Notes: generated from the letters alone by a model not told the origin. A stretch of DNA of 22,910 nt from Ruminococcus sp. (GCA_014799675.1 JAAVHM010000155.1:1-22910), one strand, 5' to 3'; counted from the stretch's first letter, positions 7,267 through 15,149 are shown. Numbers and translations are program-made.

Positions 7267-7313
7267 TGATATGATGTTTACAAAGCTTAAGTTTTTTTAA
7301 ATATATCATATCA
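7267..7313 (+). promoter_or_regulatory. Palindromic operator-like region upstream of the DUF2589 cluster
   Basis: TGATATGAT (7267-7275) and its exact complement ATCATATCA (7305-7313) flank a TTTACA (7277-7282) that could be a -35, with TATATC (7302-7307) as a poor -10 at 19-bp spacing. A dimeric repressor or activator could bind the arms. The arms are exact; the promoter call is weak. Confidence 0.4.
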
Positions 7314-7325
7314 AAAAAATTCAAC

Positions 7326-7365
7326 GCCGCATGAAAACGTCCCGATCAAGCGTTTTTTACGCGGC
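7326..7365 (+). promoter_or_regulatory. Leader hairpin just before the ribosome site
   Basis: GCCGCATGAAAACG pairs with CGTTTTTTACGCGGC (one bulge) around an 11-nt loop, ending 5 bases before AAAAAAGGAGG. There is no T-run after it, so it is not a terminator. It could protect the mRNA 5' end or bind a regulator. Confidence 0.5.
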
Positions 7366-7386
7366 AGAAAAAAGGAGGAAAAATTT

Positions 7387-8307
7387 ATGTTTAATCCCGC
7401 AAACGAAATCTCGTCCATTAACTTCGGTTCAATTATCGGCGGCGCGCTCAACGCTGTTGTAAACGCCCAGAAGGAATCGGCTGAAACGACTGTAAGCTTC
7501 GTAAAAAGAGTAGGCTTTATGCCCGGCAGGATCGACCCCAAAACAGGTAAAGAGGTCGGCGTCGGCGAGCCTGTCAACGTTTCTTTCGCTTATGACAAGG
7601 AGGTTTCCCCTGCCCACATTTCAACTTCAAAGGAATATCAGGTGGAAGTTACTGACGGAGGTTCGGGTTACACGGACGCAAGTGCAATTAAAATAACAAT
7701 AGGCGGCGCAGACGTAAGCGCGGCGGTTACACTTGACGGTGATAAAATCGAAAGCGTTACGCTTAATGCAAACCTGCCCGATGACACAAAGGACGATGCA
7801 GAAGTTAAGGCTGAAAGTACAGTCGGCAGCGGAGCATCGCTCAAGCTCAAAGTCATTGAGGCGGGAAGAACCGTTCCCGCCATGTATCAGAAGATGAAGA
7901 TAGACGTGCCTATCCTGACGATGATGCCTATTCCGTTTATCAGGATCGACTACACGGATATCGAGTTCAACGTTAAGATAAATTCCGTGGCAAACACAAG
8001 CAGCTCCGATAACTCAAACACAAGCGTAAAGAGCGACACTACCGCGGGCTACAAGGGCTGGGGCTTCAATGCAAGCACTACTCTTAACGCTTCGTTCTCA
8101 AATCAGAAAGCTTCGTCAAGCAGCGAAGAGGTGAAAAAGGATTACTCCCTTAACATCAAGGTACACGCCGTTCAGGACGATATGCCAGCAGGTATGTCAA
8201 GAATACTTGATATCCTTGAAGAGAACATATCTATGAAAGCTATTTCCGGACCTGCGGCAAAGACCGAAACACCTGCTGAACCGAAAAAGCCCGATCCGGG
8301 AAAATAA
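7387..8307 (+). CDS. DUF2589-like protein with an inserted beta-rich GGSGYT domain
   Basis: A protein of 306 aa with no signal peptide. Residues ~10-38 are a helix (INFGSIIGGALNAVVNAQ). Residues ~165-205 carry the core typical of DUF2589 proteins, VPILTMMPIPFIRIDYTDIEFNVKI. Residues ~80-162 look inserted: they begin VEVTDGGSGYT, a motif found in beta-rich domains of phage tail and adhesin proteins, and end at GAGxTVP-type sequence before the core. Residues ~200-245 are Ser/Asn-rich, and the C-terminus is Pro/Lys-rich (AEPKKPDPGK). A very strong AAAGGAGG precedes the ATG, so high expression is likely. It heads a four-gene cluster ending in a GH25 lysozyme. The DUF2589 family has no established function; the assignment is from memory of the core motif. 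Confidence 0.7.
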   Translation: MFNPANEISSINFGSIIGGALNAVVNAQKESAETTVSFVKRVGFMPGRIDPKTGKEVGVGEPVNVSFAYDKEVSPAHISTSKEYQVEVTDGGSGYTDASAIKITIGGADVSAAVTLDGDKIESVTLNANLPDDTKDDAEVKAESTVGSGASLKLKVIEAGRTVPAMYQKMKIDVPILTMMPIPFIRIDYTDIEFNVKINSVANTSSSDNSNTSVKSDTTAGYKGWGFNASTTLNASFSNQKASSSSEEVKKDYSLNIKVHAVQDDMPAGMSRILDILEENISMKAISGPAAKTETPAEPKKPDPGK

Positions 8308-8328
8308 CTGTAAGGAGCAATTACGATC

Positions 8329-9183
8329 ATGGTTAAATTAAGTGAATTTATCGGGGAAATGGTTTCCGACATTTCCGACGCGAGAAGAATAGCGGATTCC
8401 AACTCGATAGCTATGAGCCAGAGTTATCACGCCGACCCGTTTTTAAAAGGAATGCCCGTGCCGCACTATACTATTCAGGAGGCGGAGATAAAAGTCCCCG
8501 TTTCGGTAAATAAGGTCACGTCAAATCTTCAGAACAACGATTTGTTGCAGCCGATAATTTTAAGCACGATAAAGCTGAAGCTCCCACAGCTTTTGACAAA
8601 TAAGTTTATAAACTTTTACATCAGAAGAATGGAAAAAGAGCAGCAAAAAGCAAAGGAAGAGCAGGAAATACAGGAAGCTGTCAACGAGTTGACCGGATCG
8701 GATAACGATAAAAAAATTGCAGCGAATAAAACCGCTTTTAAAAATATCCTGCCTGATTTTCGCATAAGCTTCAATAATGCTTCAAACAAAATCACAAAAA
8801 ATCTTGCGGAATATATGAAAGAATATCTTAACTCTTCCAATTTTGAATTTGTCAAGCTTCTTGATATAAAGGACAAGCTTGTTGAGCTGCTGACGTGCTT
8901 TATAACAGATGAATTTTCAAATCACAGCGGCGATAATATTCCTTACAGCGAGGAAGACCTGCCTTTACTTGCGGAAGAAACGGGAAGAGAAATGTTCTTT
9001 GAATTCAAGCAGAGATCCGAAAGCGAAAAGGGCTTGTTTATTGAGCCGAACACAAGCAAGCTTAACGAATACGTTCAAAAGGACAATCTTTTATTCATGA
9101 CCATTAAGATCAGGGAACAAGACCTTGACATAGTGGTCGAAGAGGGCGTTGACGGAGAGCAAAGGTTCCTGTCGCTTAATTGA
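8329..9183 (+). CDS. DUF2589-cluster partner protein, function unknown
   Basis: A protein of 284 aa lacking a signal peptide or membrane segment. The N-terminus (FIGEMVSDISDARRIADSNS, then LKGMPVPHYTIQEAEIKVPV) has the same plan as DUF2589 proteins: an amphipathic helix, then a short hydrophobic 'pPxxxIxExE' strand block. This suggests a distant paralogue or partner of the upstream gene. Residues ~100-135 are a charged helix rich in Glu, Lys and Gln (probable coiled coil), and the rest is mainly helical. The ATG is preceded by AAGGAG at 8312-8317. The gap to the upstream stop is 21 bp, so the two are co-transcribed. Function is not known. Confidence 0.65.
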   Translation: MVKLSEFIGEMVSDISDARRIADSNSIAMSQSYHADPFLKGMPVPHYTIQEAEIKVPVSVNKVTSNLQNNDLLQPIILSTIKLKLPQLLTNKFINFYIRRMEKEQQKAKEEQEIQEAVNELTGSDNDKKIAANKTAFKNILPDFRISFNNASNKITKNLAEYMKEYLNSSNFEFVKLLDIKDKLVELLTCFITDEFSNHSGDNIPYSEEDLPLLAEETGREMFFEFKQRSESEKGLFIEPNTSKLNEYVQKDNLLFMTIKIREQDLDIVVEEGVDGEQRFLSLN

Positions 9184-9190
9184 TCTAATA

Positions 9191-9317
9191 CTAATTCACG
9201 ACCTAATTGTGTACAAAAATTTCAAGCAAAATTTTGAAAAGTTTTAGCTTTTTTATATGAATTTTGTGCAGAAATTTTTGTAAGCACAAGGTGCAAACAC
9301 AAATGGGAGTGAATTAG
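9191..9317. repeat. Long imperfect inverted repeat (MITE-like or 3'-UTR hairpin)
   Basis: The outer arms CTAATTCAC (9191-9199) and GTGAATTAG (9309-9317) are exact complements. Inside, CCTAATTGTGT pairs with ACACAAATGGG (one mismatch), ACAAAAATTTC with GAAATTTTTGT, and GCAAAATT with AATTTTGTGC. The ~127-bp block can thus fold into one long broken hairpin. It interrupts an otherwise tight cluster, between the 8329 and 9373 genes. No coding sequence is visible in it. It may be a small non-autonomous transposable element or an RNA processing signal. Confidence 0.55.
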
Positions 9318-9372
9318 GATAAAGCCATTTGGCTTAAAATCGGAATTGCTGTTATGAAAGGAAAAATTTAAA

Positions 9373-9918
9373 ATGATACTTATCCCGATCATGGAGGCTA
9401 TGGACGGCATATTGGGTGAAATGCCGATAATGGTAGATAAAATAGAGGGCGGCTCGGGTCAGCTCCGTGAGGACTGCGCCGACTATGTTTGCAGGCTTGA
9501 AAGCGCCGCTTCAAAATACAGAATGCCCATTGCTGGACGGCTTTCCGTGATCAGGGGTAAGATATTATGCGGCGCGCCCGAGACGGATTGTTCCACAAGG
9601 AAAGAGAAAAAGGCTGCCGAAAAAAGATTTTTTCTTACCCAGCTTGAAAGCGCATACAACTGCGTGAACGAGTATTTTGAGGGGGAACGAAAAATTCTCG
9701 GCGAATGCGAAAGGCTTGTTTGTCAGATAACCTCGCGGCTGGTTTTCGAGAACGCTTTCAGCGGCGGTGTCTCGGGAAGCGACCTTATAAGGCTTGCTTC
9801 GCAAGACGGCGAGCTTGCCCCGATACTGGTACATATAACGGGACTTATAGGAGCGCCGAACACTAATATTTTGTTTGAAAAAACAATGTCATTGGCAGGC
9901 GTGTACGATAGTCAATAA
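9373..9918 (+). CDS. Small helical protein of unknown function in the DUF2589-lysozyme cluster
   Basis: A 181-aa protein that I do not recognise. It has no signal peptide; the N-terminus (MILIPIMEAMDGILGEMP) is amphipathic. It contains six cysteines, spread out rather than in a metal-site pattern. The middle (~75-110) is a charged helix; the C-terminus, GVSGSDLIRLASQDGELAPILVHI, looks helical. AAGG is found 12-15 bases before the ATG, a rather long spacing. An ATG at 9391 or 9400 is possible but less likely. The GH25 gene follows after 20 bp. Confidence 0.6.
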   Translation: MILIPIMEAMDGILGEMPIMVDKIEGGSGQLREDCADYVCRLESAASKYRMPIAGRLSVIRGKILCGAPETDCSTRKEKKAAEKRFFLTQLESAYNCVNEYFEGERKILGECERLVCQITSRLVFENAFSGGVSGSDLIRLASQDGELAPILVHITGLIGAPNTNILFEKTMSLAGVYDSQ

Positions 9919-9938
9919 ATTGAAACGGAGGTAAAGAA

Positions 9939-10574
9939 ATGAATTTGATAGACGTATCGCACCATAACGGCGATATTGACTGGACAGCAGTTAAAAATGA
10001 CAAAGACAACAATATTGAGGGCGTAATAATCCGTGCGGGTTACGGAAAAATCGCTTCTCAAAAGGATAAAAAGTTTGAGGATAATTTCTGGGACGCAATT
10101 TCGGAAAAGCTTCATGTTGGCGCGTACTGGTACAGCTATGCGCTTACAGCAGACGAAGCGGAGCTGGAAGCAAAGGCATTTCTGGAATGTATAAAGGGCA
10201 AGCGGTTCGACCTGCCCGTATTCTTTGATATTGAAGAGGAAACACAAACTCACCTCGGAAAAAAGGTCTGCACCGATATTACGGAAAGGTTTATGAATGT
10301 CCTTGAAGCGGCAGGGTATTTTGCGGGGGTGTATTCCTATGACAGCTTTTTTAAAGAGCATCTCAGCGATAATATACGCAAAATATATGCGGTATGGGTC
10401 GCGCGGACAGATAATGTTGCTCCCCAAACTGCCACCGAATGGGGCATACACCAGTACAGCCACAAAGGCGTTGTCAAAGGCATAACAGGCAGCGTTGACC
10501 TTAACGAATGTATAAAGGATTACCCGCAGATCATAAAAGACGCGGGGCTTAACGGCTTCACCAAAAAGAAGTAA
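9939..10574 (+). CDS. GH25 lysozyme (N,O-diacetylmuramidase family)
   Basis: It would cut the beta-1,4 bond between N-acetylmuramic acid and N-acetylglucosamine in peptidoglycan. At 211 aa it is a single GH25 domain. Active-site elements are D6 in IDVSHHNGDIDW and the D97-I-E99 pair in FFDIEEE, matching the Asp/Asp/Glu layout of the family. GAYWYSYA, AGVYSYDSFF and EWGIHQYSH are further family blocks. There is no signal peptide, cell-wall-binding repeat or nearby holin, so release would depend on lysis, a phage-like machine, or fusion to neighbouring structures. GGAGG lies 7 bases before the ATG. It ends the cluster that starts with the DUF2589-like gene. Confidence 0.92.
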   Translation: MNLIDVSHHNGDIDWTAVKNDKDNNIEGVIIRAGYGKIASQKDKKFEDNFWDAISEKLHVGAYWYSYALTADEAELEAKAFLECIKGKRFDLPVFFDIEEETQTHLGKKVCTDITERFMNVLEAAGYFAGVYSYDSFFKEHLSDNIRKIYAVWVARTDNVAPQTATEWGIHQYSHKGVVKGITGSVDLNECIKDYPQIIKDAGLNGFTKKK

Positions 10575-10579
10575 CGCAA

Positions 10580-10610
10580 AAGGCAGGCAACATTTAATGT
10601 TACCTGCCTT
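10580..10610 (-). terminator. Terminator of the sigma/serpin/VWA operon
   Basis: AAGGCAGG/CCTGCCTT with inner AACAT/ATGTT forms a long stem. On the minus strand it is followed by TTTTGCG, fitting the VWA gene that stops at 10616. The plus-strand side is followed by As only, so its use for the lysozyme transcript is less sure. Confidence 0.8.
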
Positions 10611-10615
10611 AAAAA

Positions 10616-12367
10616 TCAATATCCTCTCTTATCCATTGTTCTTACAAGATATACAAACTCGGTCTTGTACTCGTCTCCCTGATAGCTGTAATTTTCGACA
10701 ATGTCAAGTATCTGCTTGCAGCTTGCCGTTCCTTTGTATGCGCTGTTTTTAAGAACCATTCCGAACTCCGCGGCGGCAGCGGCAAAGGTCATATTCGGGG
10801 GCATTTTTGCTGTGTACGCGTCCTTTGTAACGGGTACGGAAAGAAGCTTGCTGTTATCACCGTCGGGCTGTTTGTAGCGGAGGGAGACTGTCAGCAATTC
10901 GTCGCTGTACTCCCCTTGCTCGGCGGGGGGAACGGTCTGCTCCTCGCCTGACTGATACTTTAAGTCGGGGTTATACGCGCTTCCGTCGTTGAGGATAAGC
11001 TCGTAAAGGGCGGTAACGGTGTGACCTGCTCCTATCTCCCCTGCGTCCTTGGTATCGTCGGCGAAATCTCTGTCCGCAAGAGCGCGGTTCTCATAGCCCA
11101 CAAGGCGGTAGCCTTTTACGTTTGCGGGGTTGAATTCCACCTGAATTTTTACGTCCTTTGCAACGGTGTAAAGCGTTCCTGACATTTCCTCAACGAGGAC
11201 TTTTTTCGCTTCAAGCTCGCTGTCGATATAGGCGTAATTTCCGTTGCCCGAGTCGGCGAGAGCCTCCATGCGGGCGTCCTTTAGGTTGCCCGTGCCGAAG
11301 CCGAGGACTGACAGGAAAACTCCCGTTTCACGCTTCTCCTCGATAAGCTTTGTAAGCTCCTCCTGACTGGACAGACCCACGTTAAGGTCGCCGTCTGTGG
11401 CAAGAATTACACGGTTGTTTCCGCCGTTGATAAAATATTTTTCCGCAAGCTCATAGGCGCGGTTTATTCCCGCTTCGCCGTAGGTCGAGCCGCTTGCTTC
11501 AAGGCTGTTTATGGCTTCTATAATTTTTTCCTTGTCCGCGCCGCTTGTTCCTCCAAGAACAACTTTGTCCTCCCCTGCGTAGGTAACTATAGAGATACGG
11601 TCGTCCTCGCCGAGATTTTCGGTAAGCATGGTAAAGGACTTCTGCACCAGCGGCAGCTTATCCTCGGAAAACATAGAGCCGCTGACGTCTATCAGGAAAA
11701 CAAGGTTAAGAGGTTCACGCTTGCTCATGTCGATATCCTGCGCTTTAAGCCCCACAAGCAGGAGCTTTGCGTCCTCGTTCCAAGGGCAGTCGGAAAGCTC
11801 CGTTGTTACGGAAAACGGGTCGTCGGTTGTAGGTTCGGAATAATCATAGCTGAAATAGTTGATAAATTCCTCCACACGGACGGCGTCGGGATCAACGTTT
11901 GTGCCGTACTCTATCATACGCCGGGCGTTTGAATAGGAAGCCGTGTCAACGTCTATCGAAAAGGTGGAAAGAGGATTGTTTGCCGCAGATTTAAAGCCGT
12001 TTTCTGTCGTGCTGTTGTATTCCTCGGTGTTGTACTGTTCGAGCCACGGTTCTTCTACCCAAGCGCCTGCTCCTGTGGTATTCCCTGTGGGGTATGTATC
12101 GTCAGCCCATGATTCGTCACGCAGAGCTTCTTCACGAACGGCTACTGTTCCGCCGTCAACCGTCTTGCCGCCGCTGTTATTGCCTTGAGCAATAGGTATT
12201 ACATTTCCGGCCTCATCGGAATTGACCTTAACCGTTCCATGGGTCTCTTGTCTTGCGGTGGTTTCAGCTCCTCCGCTGTCTGCCTCGTAGTTGCTTCCGC
12301 AACCGCTTATGCTTAAACACATCATTAACGCAATTGCCGCTGCAATTATTTTTTTAGTATTTTTCAT
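10616..12367 (-). CDS. YfbK-like von Willebrand factor A lipoprotein
   Basis: A surface lipoprotein of 583 aa. The signal peptide ends in lipobox SISG-C23. A low-complexity linker (~24-110) is followed by the vWF_A N-terminal segment (NNPLSTFSIDVDTASYSNAR, EEFINYFSYDY). The VWA domain has a complete MIDAS start (D227-V-S229-G-S231 in FLIDVSGSM) and ILATDGDLNVG. The C-terminal DUF3520 region ends TEFVYLVRTMDKRGY. VWA domains bind proteins through a metal ion; the role of YfbK-type proteins is unclear. The start follows GAAAGGA. It is last in a five-gene operon, 27 bp behind serpin 1, with which it shares the leader and an SGKT-V/I-DGG motif. Confidence 0.92.
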   Translation of the reverse strand: MKNTKKIIAAAIALMMCLSISGCGSNYEADSGGAETTARQETHGTVKVNSDEAGNVIPIAQGNNSGGKTVDGGTVAVREEALRDESWADDTYPTGNTTGAGAWVEEPWLEQYNTEEYNSTTENGFKSAANNPLSTFSIDVDTASYSNARRMIEYGTNVDPDAVRVEEFINYFSYDYSEPTTDDPFSVTTELSDCPWNEDAKLLLVGLKAQDIDMSKREPLNLVFLIDVSGSMFSEDKLPLVQKSFTMLTENLGEDDRISIVTYAGEDKVVLGGTSGADKEKIIEAINSLEASGSTYGEAGINRAYELAEKYFINGGNNRVILATDGDLNVGLSSQEELTKLIEEKRETGVFLSVLGFGTGNLKDARMEALADSGNGNYAYIDSELEAKKVLVEEMSGTLYTVAKDVKIQVEFNPANVKGYRLVGYENRALADRDFADDTKDAGEIGAGHTVTALYELILNDGSAYNPDLKYQSGEEQTVPPAEQGEYSDELLTVSLRYKQPDGDNSKLLSVPVTKDAYTAKMPPNMTFAAAAAEFGMVLKNSAYKGTASCKQILDIVENYSYQGDEYKTEFVYLVRTMDKRGY

Positions 12368-12394
12368 AATATCAGTCCTTTCAAAAGGTTAAAG

Positions 12395-13858
12395 CTAAAA
12401 TCCGCATATCGTTCCCATAAACAGCGTTTCGCCGCTCTGGGCTTTTATCTCGTAAATAAATGGTTTGTCAACCGTAAAATTAATTGGAGGCTCTTCTATG
12501 ATATCCGCTGCTGCGGTTGCTTCTGCCACGATAGTTGCGGCGGCGGCTTCCGTACCCTTTTCATTGCACTCTAATTTTGCGGCATGGATAACGTCCGAAA
12601 TATAAATCCTTTCTTCAGAATTATCAATAAGCATACCGTCAAAGTTCGCTAAGTCTTTTTCAAAGGTATAGTACATTCCCAACCGTTGCAGAATTTCTTT
12701 GAGAGAATTGCTGTACTCGCACTCAAATCTCGGCATATCAATATTGACCTTTTTCTCGGAATAGTCCATATCCATAGCGGCGGCAAGCTCCGCAGGGGTA
12801 TGCTTTTCCACAATATCAAGGATATTTTCGTCCGTCATTTCGGGGATATAAATGTTCATATAAGAACCGTCCTTATAGTCAAGGCTCACGGAACGGAAAA
12901 ACTCGTTTTCGGCATATTTGATACCGTCATTTTTAAGGAACATTCCCGCGGTCTCGCTGTCCCCGTTTGTGCCGTGAAAAGTGAGTGGGAAGTCCTCGTA
13001 GTATGGAGTGAACTCGTGTACCCACTCGTTTTTGAAGTACAGGGCGTTCACAAGGAGCATTGCGGTATCGTTCTGAAACGGTTCTGAAATCATATTCGGG
13101 ATAAGTCCGTTGGTTTTTTCGTCTATCCAGCCGTTGAGCTTTTCCACGATTTTTTGGTCTGCAAGCTTTTCACGGAACGTCACGGCATTGAACACGTCCG
13201 CAAGTCCGCCTGTGTAGCTTTCCGAAATATCATTGAAATCGCTGTCTATCCACACGGAATTATTTACGGTAATGCTTTTGTCGGCACGGTCAAGCTCCGA
13301 AACGAGGGTCTTGCTGTGTTCCCGCATTTGCTCCGAATTTTCGTAGCCGAACAGGGTCAGCAGTTCCTTTTCGGTTTCTTCCTTTGCGCCCATAGCCGCC
13401 ATGTTAAGAGCAAGCTTTACGCTTAAAGGCGAAGCGACGGTGTTTTCCTCACGATCGGAAATTTCTTTCAGCATAGCGTAATCGAAGTAACCCGAAATTT
13501 CCTCCACAGTGTAATCGGGTCTGCCTGCTTCGCTGCCGTTCAAATCGTTACGGCTTGTTTCGTCCGAATTATCCTCAACGTCAACTATTCCGCCGTCAAT
13601 CGTCTTGCCCGAATTGCTGTCGGCAGGCGATAAAACTCCCCCTGTTTCCTCGGGAGCCATTGTCATTTCTCTGTCATAGCCGTAATCGTCCTCTTCTGTT
13701 GCGGGAGCGTCCCCGTCAGATTCGACAGGCAAGTCTTCCGCAAGATGTTCTGTAATGTCTCCGCTTCCCGCTGTATCATCTGGCGAACTGCACCCGCTTA
13801 CGCTTAAACACATAATGACCGCAATTGCCATTGTTATAATTTTTTTGACATTTTTCAT
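12395..13858 (-). CDS. Serpin lipoprotein 1 (serine/cysteine protease inhibitor)
   Basis: Serpins trap proteases by cleavage of an exposed reactive-centre loop. The protein has 487 aa: a lipoprotein signal (lipobox SVSG-C23), an acidic linker of ~100 residues, then a full serpin domain (~115-487). Family blocks seen are SVKLALNMAAMGAKEETEKE, NSVWIDSDF, LLVNALYFKNEW and the hinge EKGTEAAAAT (Gly at 435). The Ala-rich hinge is the signature of inhibitory serpins. The loop then runs IVAEATAAADIIEE before PPINFTVDKPF; by hinge counting P1 falls among the Ala residues, but the long loop makes the scissile bond uncertain. The end MGTICGF is short after strand 5B. AGGAAAGG precedes the ATG. It sits 27 bp after its paralogue. 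Presumably it guards the cell surface from host or bacterial proteases. Confidence 0.95.
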   Translation of the reverse strand: MKNVKKIITMAIAVIMCLSVSGCSSPDDTAGSGDITEHLAEDLPVESDGDAPATEEDDYGYDREMTMAPEETGGVLSPADSNSGKTIDGGIVDVEDNSDETSRNDLNGSEAGRPDYTVEEISGYFDYAMLKEISDREENTVASPLSVKLALNMAAMGAKEETEKELLTLFGYENSEQMREHSKTLVSELDRADKSITVNNSVWIDSDFNDISESYTGGLADVFNAVTFREKLADQKIVEKLNGWIDEKTNGLIPNMISEPFQNDTAMLLVNALYFKNEWVHEFTPYYEDFPLTFHGTNGDSETAGMFLKNDGIKYAENEFFRSVSLDYKDGSYMNIYIPEMTDENILDIVEKHTPAELAAAMDMDYSEKKVNIDMPRFECEYSNSLKEILQRLGMYYTFEKDLANFDGMLIDNSEERIYISDVIHAAKLECNEKGTEAAAATIVAEATAAADIIEEPPINFTVDKPFIYEIKAQSGETLFMGTICGF

Positions 13859-13885
13859 AATAAATCAACCTTTCCTGTCTTTATA

Positions 13886-15145
13886 CTAAAATCCGCATAT
13901 AATTCCCATAAACAGCGTTTCGCCGCTTGGGGCTTTTATCTCGTAAATAAAGGGTTTGTCAACAATAAAATCAATGGGAGGATTTTCTTCTATGGCACAA
14001 CCGTCAAATACTTCTATAGTTACGGCGGCAGCTTCCGTACCCTTTTCGTTGCACTCCAATTTTGCGGCGTGGATAACGTCCGAAATACAGAGCGTTTCCT
14101 CCGAATTGTCGGTAAGCATTCCGCCAAAGTCCGCAAAGCCCGCTTCAAAGGAATAGAAGATACCCAGTTTTTGCAAAGTCTCTTTCAGAGATTCCCTGTA
14201 CTCGCACTCGAATTTCGGCATAACGACCCTTACAGACCTGTCGGTTTCCATTCCGTTTGAGTAGAGTATATCCATTGCCTTTGCAAGCTCCTCAGGGGTG
14301 AGCCTGCCGATAATTTCAAGCACGTCCCCGTCCTCGCTTTTTGGCAGATAGACGTTCATATAGGAGTCGTCCTTGTAGGAAAATCTTACCGAACGGAAAA
14401 CGCTGCCCTCGCCGTAGTAAATATGCTTTCCCTCGTCAGTCATGCTTTCCGTTTCGCTGTCACCATTTACGCCGTGGAAAACCATATTAAAATTCGGTTC
14501 AAACTCGTGTACCCACTCGTTTTTGAAGTACAGGGCGTTCACAAGGAGCATTACTGTATCTTCTTGAAACGGCTCTGAGATCATATCGGGGATAAGTCCG
14601 TTGGTTTTTTCGTCTATCCAACCGTTGAGGGTTGGCACGATTTTTTTGTCGGTAAGCTTTTCGCGGAACGTCACGGCGTTGAAAATGTCCGCAAGTCCGC
14701 CCGTGTAGCTTTCCGAAATATCTTGAAAATCGCTGTCTATCCACACGGAATTGTTTACGGTAATACTGCCGTCGGCACGGTCAAGCTCCGAAACGAGGGA
14801 CTTGCTGTTCTCCCGCATTTGCTCCGAATTTTCGTAGCCGAACAGGGTAAGAAGTTCCTTTTCGGTTTCTTCCTTTGCGCCCATAGCCGCCATGTTAAGG
14901 GCAAGCTTAACGCTCATAGGTGAGATGACAAAATTTTCGTCCCCTGCCGTTTCTTTCAGCAGCGCATAGTCGAAGTACCCCGAAACTTCCCCGATCTCAT
15001 GATACGAAGATACAGGCTCGGAAACGTAAGTGACCTCCGGCTCGGCAAGACAAGTCACGGTCTGTACTTCCCCCATGTTTTTTGCACACCCTGCCGCTGA
15101 AACGCATACAAGCAGGGCGATCATTCCGCATAAGGCTTTTTTCAT
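13886..15145 (-). CDS. Serpin lipoprotein 2 (serine/cysteine protease inhibitor)
   Basis: A 419-aa protein with lipobox SAAG-C20 and a short linker (~21-55), then a full serpin domain. It is very close to serpin 1 in the first half (e.g. LLTLFGYENSEQM, ISESYTGGLAD) and again from SDVIHAAKLECN to the end, but diverges in between and in the reactive loop. Its hinge EKGTEAAAVT (Gly at 369) fits an inhibitory serpin. The loop continues IEVFDGCAIEEN, two residues shorter than in serpin 1 and without the Ala run; counting from the hinge places P1 near the Cys. So the two paralogues probably inhibit different proteases. The ATG lies 4 bp after the stop of the anti-sigma-like gene, with AGGA inside that gene's end. 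Confidence 0.95.
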   Translation of the reverse strand: MKKALCGMIALLVCVSAAGCAKNMGEVQTVTCLAEPEVTYVSEPVSSYHEIGEVSGYFDYALLKETAGDENFVISPMSVKLALNMAAMGAKEETEKELLTLFGYENSEQMRENSKSLVSELDRADGSITVNNSVWIDSDFQDISESYTGGLADIFNAVTFREKLTDKKIVPTLNGWIDEKTNGLIPDMISEPFQEDTVMLLVNALYFKNEWVHEFEPNFNMVFHGVNGDSETESMTDEGKHIYYGEGSVFRSVRFSYKDDSYMNVYLPKSEDGDVLEIIGRLTPEELAKAMDILYSNGMETDRSVRVVMPKFECEYRESLKETLQKLGIFYSFEAGFADFGGMLTDNSEETLCISDVIHAAKLECNEKGTEAAAVTIEVFDGCAIEENPPIDFIVDKPFIYEIKAPSGETLFMGIICGF

Positions 15146-15149
15146 GATT

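Noticed and set aside
7387..10574. Prophage remnant
   Set aside because: Only the lysozyme and a tail-like motif are suggestive. No terminase, portal, capsid, tail, holin or phage integrase is in the cluster; the integrase at 931 belongs to the mobilizable element.
9912..10619. 235-aa minus-strand frame opposite the lysozyme gene
   Set aside because: The GH25 active-site motifs show that the plus strand is coding; the antisense frame has no family features.
10616..12367. VWA gene as part of a MoxR/VWA chaperone or ternary-type conflict system
   Set aside because: No MoxR ATPase, TerD-type or effector gene is nearby, and the protein is a lipoprotein of the YfbK type.
12686..13426. Plus-strand frames opposite serpin 1 (133 and 90 aa)
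   Set aside because: Shadows of the serpin; the same shadow recurs opposite serpin 2 because the coding DNA is duplicated.
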